Of a stretch of 42,336 nucleotides of DNA, positions 24,933-32,036 are shown one piece after another; position 1 is the stretch's first letter; every line of letters starts with the position of its first letter. This DNA comes from CAYLSV01 sp964386435 (GTDB taxonomy: Bacteria > Planctomycetota > Phycisphaerae > Tepidisphaerales > Tepidisphaeraceae): the NCBI GenBank assembly GCA_964386435.1, contig CAYLSV010000028.1:1-42336 (forward strand). The letters run 5' to 3'. The notes under the pieces were generated by a model. The model was given only the letters and a program-made list of their open reading frames with translations, searched no databases and had not been told where the DNA came from. The position numbers and the translations under genes were made by a program.

Positions 24933-25214
24933 CAACACCGGATTGAAGCAAAGCGGGCTGTCAGCGCCCCATCGCAGATCACGGCCCCGCCACGCCTGCC
25001 CCGGCGTGATCATTGCGTTCAGGATGCTCAGGACCACGCCGACGCCGCGGTTCAGAATGTCACGAGATGCAGCTTGGTGCCGAACCCGCTCCTGGAACAC
25101 CCCAGGTCGTGATCGGCCGGGTTCCGGTGGAGGACAGGCCGCGCCGACCGCGTACCACCTCTCAGCAAGAAAGCCCTTCGACATGCTCATCGAAGGGCTT
25201 GAGTTCGCGAGAAG

Positions 25215-25289
25215 TCGGGCTGACAGGATTCGAACCTGCGACCTTCCGTCCCCCAGACGGACGCGCTAACCAAGCTGCGCTACAGCCCG
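25215..25289 (-). tRNA. tRNA-Pro(GGG)
   Basis: The acceptor CGGGCTG (from 25289) pairs with CAGCCCG, the anticodon stem is TCCGT/ACGGA with loop CTGGGGG (anticodon GGG), the T-loop is TTCGAAT and the discriminator is A. CCA is not encoded. A TAGACT box at 25308-25303 could be its -10 element and overlaps the stop of the endonuclease gene upstream. Confidence 0.95.
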
Positions 25290-25305
25290 CACTTGAACTT
25301 GTAGT

Positions 25306-25761
25306 CTACCACTGGAAGTCGGCCGCGTACAGCACGCCACGCTTTTGTCCGTTGCCCGCCGGTTGATAGCGGACCTGGATGCTGCTTTTGGTCAGATGCT
25401 CGCCGTCGAACCACACCAGCCTGTCGATCGGCGGGACGTAGGCAATTACGGCGTCAATTTCCGCCGGCGAATACCGCCGCGTCTTGCCGCGCGGCCGGTC
25501 GCGGCCGTTGCCAGCCCAGCGGGTCAGCGATACCACCGTCGCTCCCGGCGTGCCGTAGGTGCCGGCCCACTTCACCTGCGTCCGCCACAGCCTCTGGCCG
25601 TCGTCGAGCACCAGGTCGTACCGGGCGTCGGGTTGCGTGACGCTGGCGGTCCAGCCCTTCACCAGCGCCCGCTGCAGCACCTTCATCTCCGCGATCCGGC
25701 CCTTGGCCGAGTGGGAGAGGTCGGCCCACCATTCGGCTGGCTTCGCCGCGTTCGGTTCCAT
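25306..25761 (-). CDS. Small PD-(D/E)XK endonuclease, intron-endonuclease type
   Basis: A 151-residue protein resembling the PD-(D/E)XK endonucleases related to the group I intron enzyme I-Ssp6803I. Visible residues are Lys20/Glu25 in KGRIAEMKVLQRAL, Asp49 in ARYDLVLDDG and Gln62-Lys64 in WRTQVKWAG, giving the E...D...QxK metal site of that family. A YSPAEIDAVIAYVPPIDRLVWF stretch (part of the conserved C-terminal core) follows. No group I intron is recognisable nearby; the gene instead stands 17 bases upstream of tRNA-Pro. It may be a free-standing homing enzyme, a relic of one, or a domesticated nuclease. The frame is intact, in contrast with the decayed elements next to it. Confidence 0.7.
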   Translation of the reverse strand: MEPNAAKPAEWWADLSHSAKGRIAEMKVLQRALVKGWTASVTQPDARYDLVLDDGQRLWRTQVKWAGTYGTPGATVVSLTRWAGNGRDRPRGKTRRYSPAEIDAVIAYVPPIDRLVWFDGEHLTKSSIQVRYQPAGNGQKRGVLYAADFQW

Positions 25762-25783
25762 GACCGCAGCCTAATCTGCCCGC

Positions 25784-27073
25784 ATGGCGGCAGTGGCTCT
25801 TCTCGGTTCCGGCGGACGCGAACACGCACTGGCTTGGCGGCTGGGGCAAGATCCCGATTGCCCGCCGATCCATGCCCTGCCCGGCAATCCCGGCGTCGCC
25901 GAGGCGGCCGAGTGCGTGACGGTCAACCCCGCCGACCCCGAGGCCGTGCGGAAGTACTGCCAGGGGGCCGGCGTCGACTTCGCCATCATCGGCCCCGAAG
26001 ACCCGCTCGCCGCCGGCGTCGCCGACACGCTCCGCGAGGCAGGCATCAGCGTGCTCGGCCCGAGCAAGAAGGCGGCCCAGCTCGAGGCCGACAAGTGGTT
26101 CGCCAAGGAGCTGATGCGGCAGGCGTCGGTGCCCACCGGCGAGGCCCGCAGCTTCACCCGCGCCGAGGCCGCCGAGGATTACGTCCGCATGCGCGGCGCG
26201 CCGATCGTCATCAAAGCGGTCGGCCTGGCCAAGGGCAAGGGCGTGGCCGTCTGCTACCGCGAGGCCGACGCGATGGCCGCCATCGACGCCATGCTCCGCC
26301 GCGGCGAGTTCGGCGACGCCGGCGGCCGGATCATCGTTGAGGAGCTTTTGCGCGGCCCGGAGGTCAGCGTGCTGGCGCTGGTCAGCGGCCGCGACATCTA
26401 CGTTTTCGACCCCTGCCAAGACCACAAGCCCGCCGAAGATGGCGACACCGGCCCGATGACCGGCGGCATGGGCGCGTACTGCCCGACCCCGCTCCTCACG
26501 CCGAAGCTGCTCACCCGCGTCGAGCAGGACATCCTGATCCCCACGCTCGATGCCCTCGCCCGGGACGGCATCGAGTACCAAGGCATTTTGTACGCCGGCT
26601 TGATGCTCACCGAGGGCGGGCCGAAGGTGCTGGAGTTCAACGTCCGCTTCGGCGACCCCGAGTGTCAGCCGCTGATGATGCGGGCACAGAAGGGGCTGTA
26701 CGCCACCCTCCGCGCCGCCGCCGAGAACCGATTGGCCGAAGCCGACGTGCCACTCGTCATGGACCCCCGCCCGGCGGTCTGCGTCGTCGCCGCCAGCCGC
26801 GGCTACCCCGGCAAGCACACCACCGGCCACCGCATCACCGGCATCGCCGACGCCGAAACGCTCGACGATGTTAAGATTTTCCACGCCGGCACCGCCAGCG
26901 ACGCCGGCCACCTCGTCACCGCCGGCGGCCGCGTCCTGGGCATCACCGCGCTGGGCGACACCCTTGCCGCCGCCCGCCACAACGCCTACGCCGCCGTGGA
27001 GAAGGTCCATTTCGAGGGAATGACCACCCGCACCGACATCGCCAACCGCCCCGAACTGCGGGGGGCCGGATGA
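25784..27073 (+). CDS. purD: Phosphoribosylamine-glycine ligase (GAR synthetase)
   Basis: ATP-grasp enzyme for the second step of purine synthesis. The N-terminal GSGGREHALAW, PGNPGV, IIGPEDPLAAGVAD and LGPSKKAAQLEADKWFAKEL are diagnostic, as are VIKAVGLAKGKGVAVC, VEELLRGPEVSVLALV, DTGPMTGGMGAYCP and VLEFNVRFGDPECQPLM in the ATP-grasp domain. The C-terminal cap carries CVVAASRGYPG. The 429-residue length is normal. Its stop overlaps the start of the next gene by four bases (ATGA), so that gene is probably translated from the same message. It is divergent from the endonuclease gene. Confidence 0.97.
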   Translation: MAAVALLGSGGREHALAWRLGQDPDCPPIHALPGNPGVAEAAECVTVNPADPEAVRKYCQGAGVDFAIIGPEDPLAAGVADTLREAGISVLGPSKKAAQLEADKWFAKELMRQASVPTGEARSFTRAEAAEDYVRMRGAPIVIKAVGLAKGKGVAVCYREADAMAAIDAMLRRGEFGDAGGRIIVEELLRGPEVSVLALVSGRDIYVFDPCQDHKPAEDGDTGPMTGGMGAYCPTPLLTPKLLTRVEQDILIPTLDALARDGIEYQGILYAGLMLTEGGPKVLEFNVRFGDPECQPLMMRAQKGLYATLRAAAENRLAEADVPLVMDPRPAVCVVAASRGYPGKHTTGHRITGIADAETLDDVKIFHAGTASDAGHLVTAGGRVLGITALGDTLAAARHNAYAAVEKVHFEGMTTRTDIANRPELRGAG

Positions 27074-27726
27074 GCCGCCGGCGGACTGCCGCCGCGGCTG
27101 TGCTGCTCGCGCTCACCAGCGCGACAGCCGGCTATGCCCTTTACGGCTGGCAACTGGATCACGCCATGTTGCGGCCCGGCTCCGTGGTCTGCGGGACGCT
27201 CCCGCCGACGGAGCCGCTGGCCTTGGCGAGACTGGAGCAAGCTTCCTACGGGCGATTCGACCGAGCCGGTTGGCATTGGTGGCAGACGCGCTGGAGCCAC
27301 GAAGTGCCGCCGCAGGAGTTTCTGCTGCAACGGGGGCAGCGGGCCGAGTATGGCATCGAATCTCCCGATCTATGGATGAATGGCGACTCGTGGACGCGGT
27401 GGGGCACCCTCGCGCTACCGAGACTCCGCTGGCAGGCCGCGTCCGATGTCGACGGGCCGTTGCCGACGCTTGTGTACTTGGAGGAACTCGAAGGCGCGCG
27501 ACCTCATCCACCGGCCGGGCGAGGTGGTCCGCCGCCGCTTCGGGTGAGTGAGATCATGATCCCGTACTGGCTGGCCGCAGCAGTTGGGTTCGCGGCAACC
27601 CTCGCCCTCGCCCGCCCGTGGTCGTGGCTTCGTCGGCGGCCGCTGCCGGGTCACTGTCCCGCCTGCGGCTACGACTGCCGGGCGACGCCCGGCCGGTGTT
27701 CGGAGTGCGGGTGGGGAACCGGGTGA
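27070..27726 (+). CDS. Trp-rich membrane protein with C-terminal zinc ribbon (copy 1)
   Basis: A 218-residue protein of unknown function. It has an N-terminal membrane helix (residues 5-25), a Trp-rich middle (GWHWWQTRWSHEVPPQEFLL) and a second membrane helix near 172-190 (IPYWLAAAVGFAATLALARP). A zinc ribbon ends it: CPACGYDCRATPGRCSECG, two CxxC pairs. This ribbon terminates many planctomycete membrane proteins. It is the first of three tandem paralogous units; it overlaps purD by four bases, and its stop overlaps the probable start of the next copy (GTGA). The extracytoplasmic middle between the two helices suggests a sensor or envelope role, but that is speculation. Confidence 0.7.
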   Translation: MSRRRTAAAAVLLALTSATAGYALYGWQLDHAMLRPGSVVCGTLPPTEPLALARLEQASYGRFDRAGWHWWQTRWSHEVPPQEFLLQRGQRAEYGIESPDLWMNGDSWTRWGTLALPRLRWQAASDVDGPLPTLVYLEELEGARPHPPAGRGGPPPLRVSEIMIPYWLAAAVGFAATLALARPWSWLRRRPLPGHCPACGYDCRATPGRCSECGWGTG

Positions 27727-29031
27727 GGCGTTGGCGGGTGGCCGCGGCGGTGGGAATGCTGGCGCTGACGTGCCTGCTGGGGGGGCCACGTGGTGCGCGG
27801 CTGGCTGGTGTCGCCGGGGGCGTTCACCAGTTTTCGCCCGGGGCTTGCCAACTTCTTCAACCACGCCACGCCGCCGCCCGAGCCGAGCGAGGTCGCCGGG
27901 CGGCTGGCGGCCGCGGGGAACTGGGGCGTCGACGCCGATGGCTTCTGGTGGTGGCGCAGTCGGTGGGGCGGGGAAGGAACGCCGACGCAATTTCTGGAAA
28001 AGCACGGCCTCGAGGCGACGTCGATGATGCCCGAGCCATTCGCCGACCAATGGTCCCGCCGCAACGGCTCGCCGTGGCCGCGGTTGATCCTCGGCGAGCG
28101 GCAGGCGCTAGGCGAGAGCACCGCGCTGGGCGTCCAGTTTGATCAACAAGTCCGGCGGGACGATGCGGTCTGGGTCCTACCTGCCCCGTTGCCGCCGGAG
28201 CCGGTGGTGCGGGTATGGGCCGTGGCGCTGCCGTGGTGGCTTCTCGTGGTGGTCGGCGGGCTGCTGACCGTCTGGCTCGCCCGGCCGTGGGCGTGGCGAC
28301 GGCGTACCCACCCGCGCACGGCGGTCAACTCGACGAGCCGCTGGCGGATGGCCGCAACCGTTGTCCTGCTGGCGGCGTCGTGCGTGCTGGCCGGTCACGC
28401 GTTCAGCAGCCGACAGCCCCCGCCGAACATGATCGTCCAAGCCCGGCTGCTCTCGGACTTCAATCCGCAGGCGGAGCCGCCCGATCCGCGGGCCGTCGCC
28501 GACCGACTTACGGCCGCGGGCGATTGGGGCTTCGACGAACACGGCCTCTGGTGGTGGCGGACCTCGTGGAGCCACGCCGCGACGCCGACGCAGTACCTCG
28601 AGAAGCACGAACTCGAGGTCGCCCAGTTGACGCCCCAGCCGCCGAAGGTGGCGGTGAACACATGGCCCTTCCGCCACGGCTGGCCGGTGCCGAAGCTGAC
28701 GCTCGGCCAGCGCCGGCCGCTGGGCGAGCACCCGACCCTCGGCTTGCGGTTCGAACGTCATTCAAGCACCGAAAACGGCACTATCCGGTTGCAGCCCGTC
28801 CCCTACCCGCCCGAGCCGATCGTGCGGGTCTGGGCGATGTCGCTGCCGTACTGGCTCCTCGCGCCCCTCGGCCTGCTGCTCGCCCTCGGGCTCGCCCGCC
28901 CCCAAACCTGGCTCCGCCGCCCGCCCCCACCCGGCCACTGCCCCGCCTGCGGCTACGATCGCCGCGCGACGCCCGATCGCTGCCCTGAATGCGGCCGCGG
29001 GGCTGATGAAATGAACCCGACCTCAAGATAA
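27723..29031 (+). CDS. Fused copies 2 and 3 of the Trp-rich ribbon protein, with frameshift
   Basis: The intact frame is 27790-29031 (413 residues from a GTG). It contains two paralogues of the preceding gene head to tail: each has FDEHGLWWWRTSWSH-type Trp blocks, PTQ(F/Y)LEKH, an LGE-TLGL block and a PYWLLA-type membrane helix. Copy 2 has lost its zinc ribbon; copy 3 keeps it (CPACGYDRRATPDRCPECG). The missing start of copy 2 lies in another frame from the GTG at 27723 (VRRWRVAAAVGMLALTCLLGG) and joins the long frame if one G is removed from the seven-G run at 27779-27785. This may be a sequencing error or a real mutation. Function unknown. Confidence 0.7.
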
Positions 29032-29167
29032 TGGTGCCTCGACCGGCTGTGCGCGTTGTACCGAACCTGCTCAGGCGGCACCGGGCGGTTGAGAAAAGTC
29101 GTTGAAGGTGGCGGTGGTCGGCGATTTGCCCGTTCGCAAGGCGGGGCGTCTGCCTAATACTGCCCGT

Positions 29168-30358
29168 GTGGGCGAAGTTCTCGACTGGACCATCTTCGGG
29201 CTGCGGTGGCTGCTCATTGCCTTGGCGGCGTTCTGGGTGTTTGTGACGCTCGTGGCCGAGAGCAAGAGCCCGCACTACGCCGTGCGCGGTTGGGACTTTC
29301 CGCGGCTGCAGATCCTGTGCCTGGCGGCGGCGACGGCGGTGCTGTACCTGCTGGCGGCGGCGTGGGGCGGGTTCTCCTGGTGGGATCTGCTCGTGCCGCT
29401 GACGATGCTGGGCGTCATCGGGCGGCAGGCGCATTGGGTCTGGCCGTACCTGGGCTCCTCCCGCCGCGACCTGAAGGCGGCAACCGATCAGGACGCCGGG
29501 CACCCGACGGTGCGGATCGTTATCAGCAATGTTCTGCAACAAAACGACGATTATGAACTTTGGCGGCGGGTCATGAAGTCGCAGGACGCCGACATCTTCG
29601 CTTGTGCCGAGACGAACGAGCCGTGGGTGAAGGAAATCGGCGAGCTGCTGGACGCCGACTACCCGCACCACAAGGCGGTGCCGCTGGACAACATGTACGG
29701 CATGGCGATCTGGAGCCGGCTGCCGCTGCACGATCTGGAGGTCGAATTCATCGTGCAGGAGGACATCCCGAGCATCCACGCCCGCGTCGAGCTGGAGGGC
29801 GGGGGGTGCATCGCGCTGCACGTGTTGCACCCCCGGCCGCCGGCACCGCAGGAGCATGATTCGTCGTCGCCGCGGGACGCCGAGCTGATCATGATGGCCA
29901 AGCGGATCGCCGAGGAGCGGGATCATGATCACCTGCCGACGCTGGTGATGGGGGACATGAACGACGTGGCGTGGAGCCGGACAACGGAGATTTTCCTGCG
30001 GATCAGCGGCCTGCTCGACCCGCGGCGGGGTCGGGGGCTGTACAACAGCTTCGATGCCAACCGGTGGTACCTGCGGTTCCCGCTGGACCACGTGTTCGTC
30101 GGGCAGGAGTTCCGGCTGATCGACATGAAGCGCTTGCCGTACGTCGGCAGCGACCACTTCCCGATGCGGATCGATCTCGCCCTGGTCCCGCAGAAGCAAC
30201 AGAGCAATCGTCCGCAAGAGGCCGAGGCTGAGGATCACGAGGAGGCCGAGGAGAAACTTGCGATCCAGGCCAACCGCGAACGCGAGGGCGAGGAAGACGG
30301 TCACGCCCTGAGCCACCCGGAAGTCCGCGCGGCCGAACAACGCGTGGGGGCGCGGTGA
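29168..30358 (+). CDS. Membrane-anchored endonuclease/exonuclease/phosphatase (EEP) protein
   Basis: Three N-terminal membrane helices (FGLRWLLIALAAFWVFVTLV, ILCLAAATAVLYLLAAAW, LLVPLTMLGVIG) precede an EEP catalytic domain. Motifs seen are VISNVLQQN (Asn of motif I), CAETNEPW (metal-binding Glu), MAIWSRLPL, VLHPRPP, VMGDMNDVAWS (Asp-x-Asn), LDHVFV and VGSDHFPM (terminal Asp-His). The layout with three helices and an extracytoplasmic domain is that of YafD-like EEP proteins. The substrate could be nucleic acid, phosphoester or lipid. A charged tail (EAEAEDHEEAEEKLA) ends the protein. Start uncertain: GTG 29168 puts the first helix close to the N-terminus; TTG 29102 would add 22 residues. Confidence 0.82.
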   Translation: MGEVLDWTIFGLRWLLIALAAFWVFVTLVAESKSPHYAVRGWDFPRLQILCLAAATAVLYLLAAAWGGFSWWDLLVPLTMLGVIGRQAHWVWPYLGSSRRDLKAATDQDAGHPTVRIVISNVLQQNDDYELWRRVMKSQDADIFACAETNEPWVKEIGELLDADYPHHKAVPLDNMYGMAIWSRLPLHDLEVEFIVQEDIPSIHARVELEGGGCIALHVLHPRPPAPQEHDSSSPRDAELIMMAKRIAEERDHDHLPTLVMGDMNDVAWSRTTEIFLRISGLLDPRRGRGLYNSFDANRWYLRFPLDHVFVGQEFRLIDMKRLPYVGSDHFPMRIDLALVPQKQQSNRPQEAEAEDHEEAEEKLAIQANREREGEEDGHALSHPEVRAAEQRVGAR

Positions 30359-30387
30359 AGATCTTCGGCATCGCGATATCGCCCTCG

Positions 30388-30420
30388 GCCGGACCTCCGC
30401 CGCGTGGCGGCGGGAGTCCG
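30388..30420. repeat. Single REP-like hairpin, diverged type A
   Basis: CGGAC...GTCCG encloses CCGCC-GCGT-GGCGG. The flank CGGACCTCCGCCGCGT is shared with the element at 7191-7210 except for one base, so it belongs to the diverged type A subgroup. It lies about 30 bases after the EEP stop. Confidence 0.6.
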
Positions 30421-30439
30421 CCCGCCCGCCCGTTACTCA

Positions 30440-30551
30440 CGTCGCTGAGGCCCCCACCGCTGCGTAGCAGCGGGGCTACGCACGAAGTTCAGCGTGCTCG
30501 ACAAGCATGTGTAGCCCCGCTGCTACGCAGCGGTGGGGGCCTCAGCGACGT
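30440..30551. repeat. Type A REP inverted pair (BIME-like), near-perfect
   Basis: The left half (30440-30481) and right half (30510-30551) are inverted copies over about 40 bases: CGTCGCTGAGGCCCCCACCG on the left is complemented on the right. Each half includes the CCGCTGC/GCAGCGG hairpin, and the right half opens with GTAG at 30511. The loop is about 28 bases. It lies between two co-directional genes. Confidence 0.9.
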
Positions 30552-30596
30552 TGCACGAGTCGCGCATTCGCCCGTGCCGCTGGACGCTGATCAACT

Positions 30597-30629
30597 AGGT
30601 AGCTGCGACTCGGCGAGTCGCAGCTACCT
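30597..30629. repeat. Type C REP palindrome
   Basis: AGGTAGCTGCGACTC pairs perfectly with GAGTCGCAGCTACCT around a three-base GGC centre. GTAG lies at 30599 and CTAC at 30624. It ends four bases before the GGAGG ribosome-binding site of the phosphatidyltransferase gene, so the hairpin in the transcript would be directly 5' of that site. Confidence 0.85.
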
Positions 30630-30646
30630 CTCGGAGGACGCACGCC

Positions 30647-31405
30647 ATGACCGCCGTCAAGGGGTATGCCGTGCATGTCTTCACGGCCAGCGGCATCGCG
30701 TTCATGTTTCTCGCGGCGGCGGAGCTCTGCGCGCCGGCGCCCGACGCCCGGTGGGTGTTCCTGTGGTTCCTGCTGGCCACGCTGGTCGACGCCCTCGACG
30801 GGCCGCTCGCCCGGCGGTGGCATGTGAAGACGACCGCCCCGCAGATCAGCGGGCGGACGATCGACGACATCGTGGATTATCTCGGCTTCACGTTTTTGCC
30901 GCTCTTGATGACTTGGCGGCTCGGCTGGGTGCCGGACCTGATCGGCGGGGCGGTCGTGGTCGTGGCGATGATGGCGTCGCTGCTGGGGTTCGCCCACAAG
31001 CACGCCAAGGACGAGGCGGCCGGCTTCTTCCGCGGCTTCCCGAGCTACTGGAACCTGGCCGTCTTCTACTTCGGCTGGGCAGCGTGGTTCGCCCCGAACG
31101 TGGGGCCGTGGTTCAACGCCGCCGTCGTGCTGGCGTTGGCGGTGCTGACGATCCTACCGGTGTGGGTGCCGTACCCGAATTTGGCTCCGGCGAAGTGGAA
31201 GCCGCTGGTGCTGTGGGGCAGCTACGCGTGGGCCGTTGTGCTGCTGGCGATGATCCCGTGGTACCCGCGCCTCCCGGCGTGGCTGGTCATCGCGACGCTC
31301 GTCTACCCGATCTTCACCATCTGGCTCAGCTGGCATTTGCGGCCCCTGTGGCCGGCGGCGAAACGGTTTGATCCGGCGGATGGCGTTCATGCGAGCGATG
31401 CGTAG
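30647..31405 (+). CDS. pcs: CDP-alcohol phosphatidyltransferase, phosphatidylcholine synthase-like
   Basis: A 252-residue polytopic membrane enzyme with the CDP-alcohol phosphatidyltransferase motif DGPLARR followed by SGRTIDDIVDYLGF, giving DGxxAR...G(x)3D(x)3D. The start (YAVHVFTASGIAFMFLAAAEL), the WHVKTTAPQISG spacing and FFRGFPSYWNLAVFYFGW in the second half are wording typical of bacterial phosphatidylcholine synthase (Pcs), which condenses CDP-diacylglycerol with choline in the inner membrane. About seven or eight membrane helices are seen. A different alcohol substrate cannot be excluded. GGAGG lies nine bases before the ATG. The stop TAG is the TAG of a GTAG REP tag, so the last codons run directly into the repeat. 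Confidence 0.82.
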   Translation: MTAVKGYAVHVFTASGIAFMFLAAAELCAPAPDARWVFLWFLLATLVDALDGPLARRWHVKTTAPQISGRTIDDIVDYLGFTFLPLLMTWRLGWVPDLIGGAVVVVAMMASLLGFAHKHAKDEAAGFFRGFPSYWNLAVFYFGWAAWFAPNVGPWFNAAVVLALAVLTILPVWVPYPNLAPAKWKPLVLWGSYAWAVVLLAMIPWYPRLPAWLVIATLVYPIFTIWLSWHLRPLWPAAKRFDPADGVHASDA

Positions 31406-31509
31406 CTGCGGGCGGACAGCCCGCAGTGGGGACGTCGACGAACCCTCGGCTGCGGGTGTGCTCTTTAGTTTGACATCGTCGCCACTGCAGGCTGTCAGCC
31501 TGCAGCTAC
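31402..31509. repeat. Type B REP inverted pair
   Basis: The left copy begins GTAGCTGCGGGC (31402) and continues into CAGCCCGCAG. The right copy reads CTGCAGGCTG-TCAGCCTGCAGCTAC and ends at 31509. They face each other across about 60 bases. The ATCGTCGCCACTGC word in front of the right copy also occurs in the pair at 40446. The GTAG overlaps the stop codon of the phosphatidyltransferase gene. Confidence 0.85.
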
Positions 31510-31522
31510 GGGTGACGCGTCG

Positions 31523-31918
31523 TCAGGATGTGGGCTCGACCGGCTCGTCTTGGGGCGGGTTAAGGGTCGTCTCGATCGCGCTGATCGTGTCCTTCAGCGG
31601 CACCGTCCAGACGCCCGCTTTGCCGGCGTCAAAGGCTTCGCGCCACATCGCGTACCCCTCGGGCACCGGCGGCGGGGGGGGGTCGAGGCTCTCCATCTGC
31701 CGCACGCTTTGCCGAAGCGCGTTCTCCTCAATGGGCAGGTGGCCGATCTGGTCGGTGGGGCCGCCTGGGGTGTGGAACGTGAGGTTCAGCAACCCGACGT
31801 GGATGATCGTGGCGTCGGGGGTGACGTCGATTTTGAAGATCCGCGCGCGGGAGGACGACTCGCCGGGGCGGGTGTCATAGGTCCAAGTCTGGCCGGGTTG
31901 AAACGGGGTGTCGGGCAC
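31523..31918 (-). CDS. Hypothetical protein
   Basis: About 131 residues from a GTG at 31918 (VPDTPFQPGQTWTYDTRPGE). An upstream GTG at 31954 lies inside a REP element and is less likely. The sequence has a beta-rich first half (RIFKIDVTPDATIIHVGLLNLTF), a short helical part (EENALRQSVRQMESL), a Pro run and a second helix (MWREAFDAGKAGVW). No signal peptide, membrane segment or recognised domain is present. It is convergent with the phosphatidyltransferase gene across a type B REP pair. The regular codon composition and conserved-looking core favour a real gene. Confidence 0.55.
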   Translation of the reverse strand: MPDTPFQPGQTWTYDTRPGESSSRARIFKIDVTPDATIIHVGLLNLTFHTPGGPTDQIGHLPIEENALRQSVRQMESLDPPPPPVPEGYAMWREAFDAGKAGVWTVPLKDTISAIETTLNPPQDEPVEPTS

Positions 31919-31946
31919 GGCAAAGGGTACGCGACAACGGCGTGAG

Positions 31947-32018
31947 GTAGCCACGCGGCCTGCCCCGCGTTTAGCTAACCCCGCACGCCCGGAAGCGCGG
32001 GGCGGGCCCCGCGGCTAC
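31947..32018. repeat. Type D REP inverted pair
   Basis: GTAGCCACGCGGCC at 31947 and its near-inverse GGCCCCGCGGCTAC ending at 32018 flank CGCGGGGC/GCCCCGCG-type hairpins. It lies between the hypothetical gene and serA, both on the minus strand. Confidence 0.75.
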
Positions 32019-32036
32019 TTCCCGGAGGTGCGGCAT

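Noticed and set aside
24684..25190. 168-residue minus-strand frame as an intact gene
   Set aside because: Only 37 residues resemble an IS5 transposase end; the rest is unrelated, so it was called a relic.
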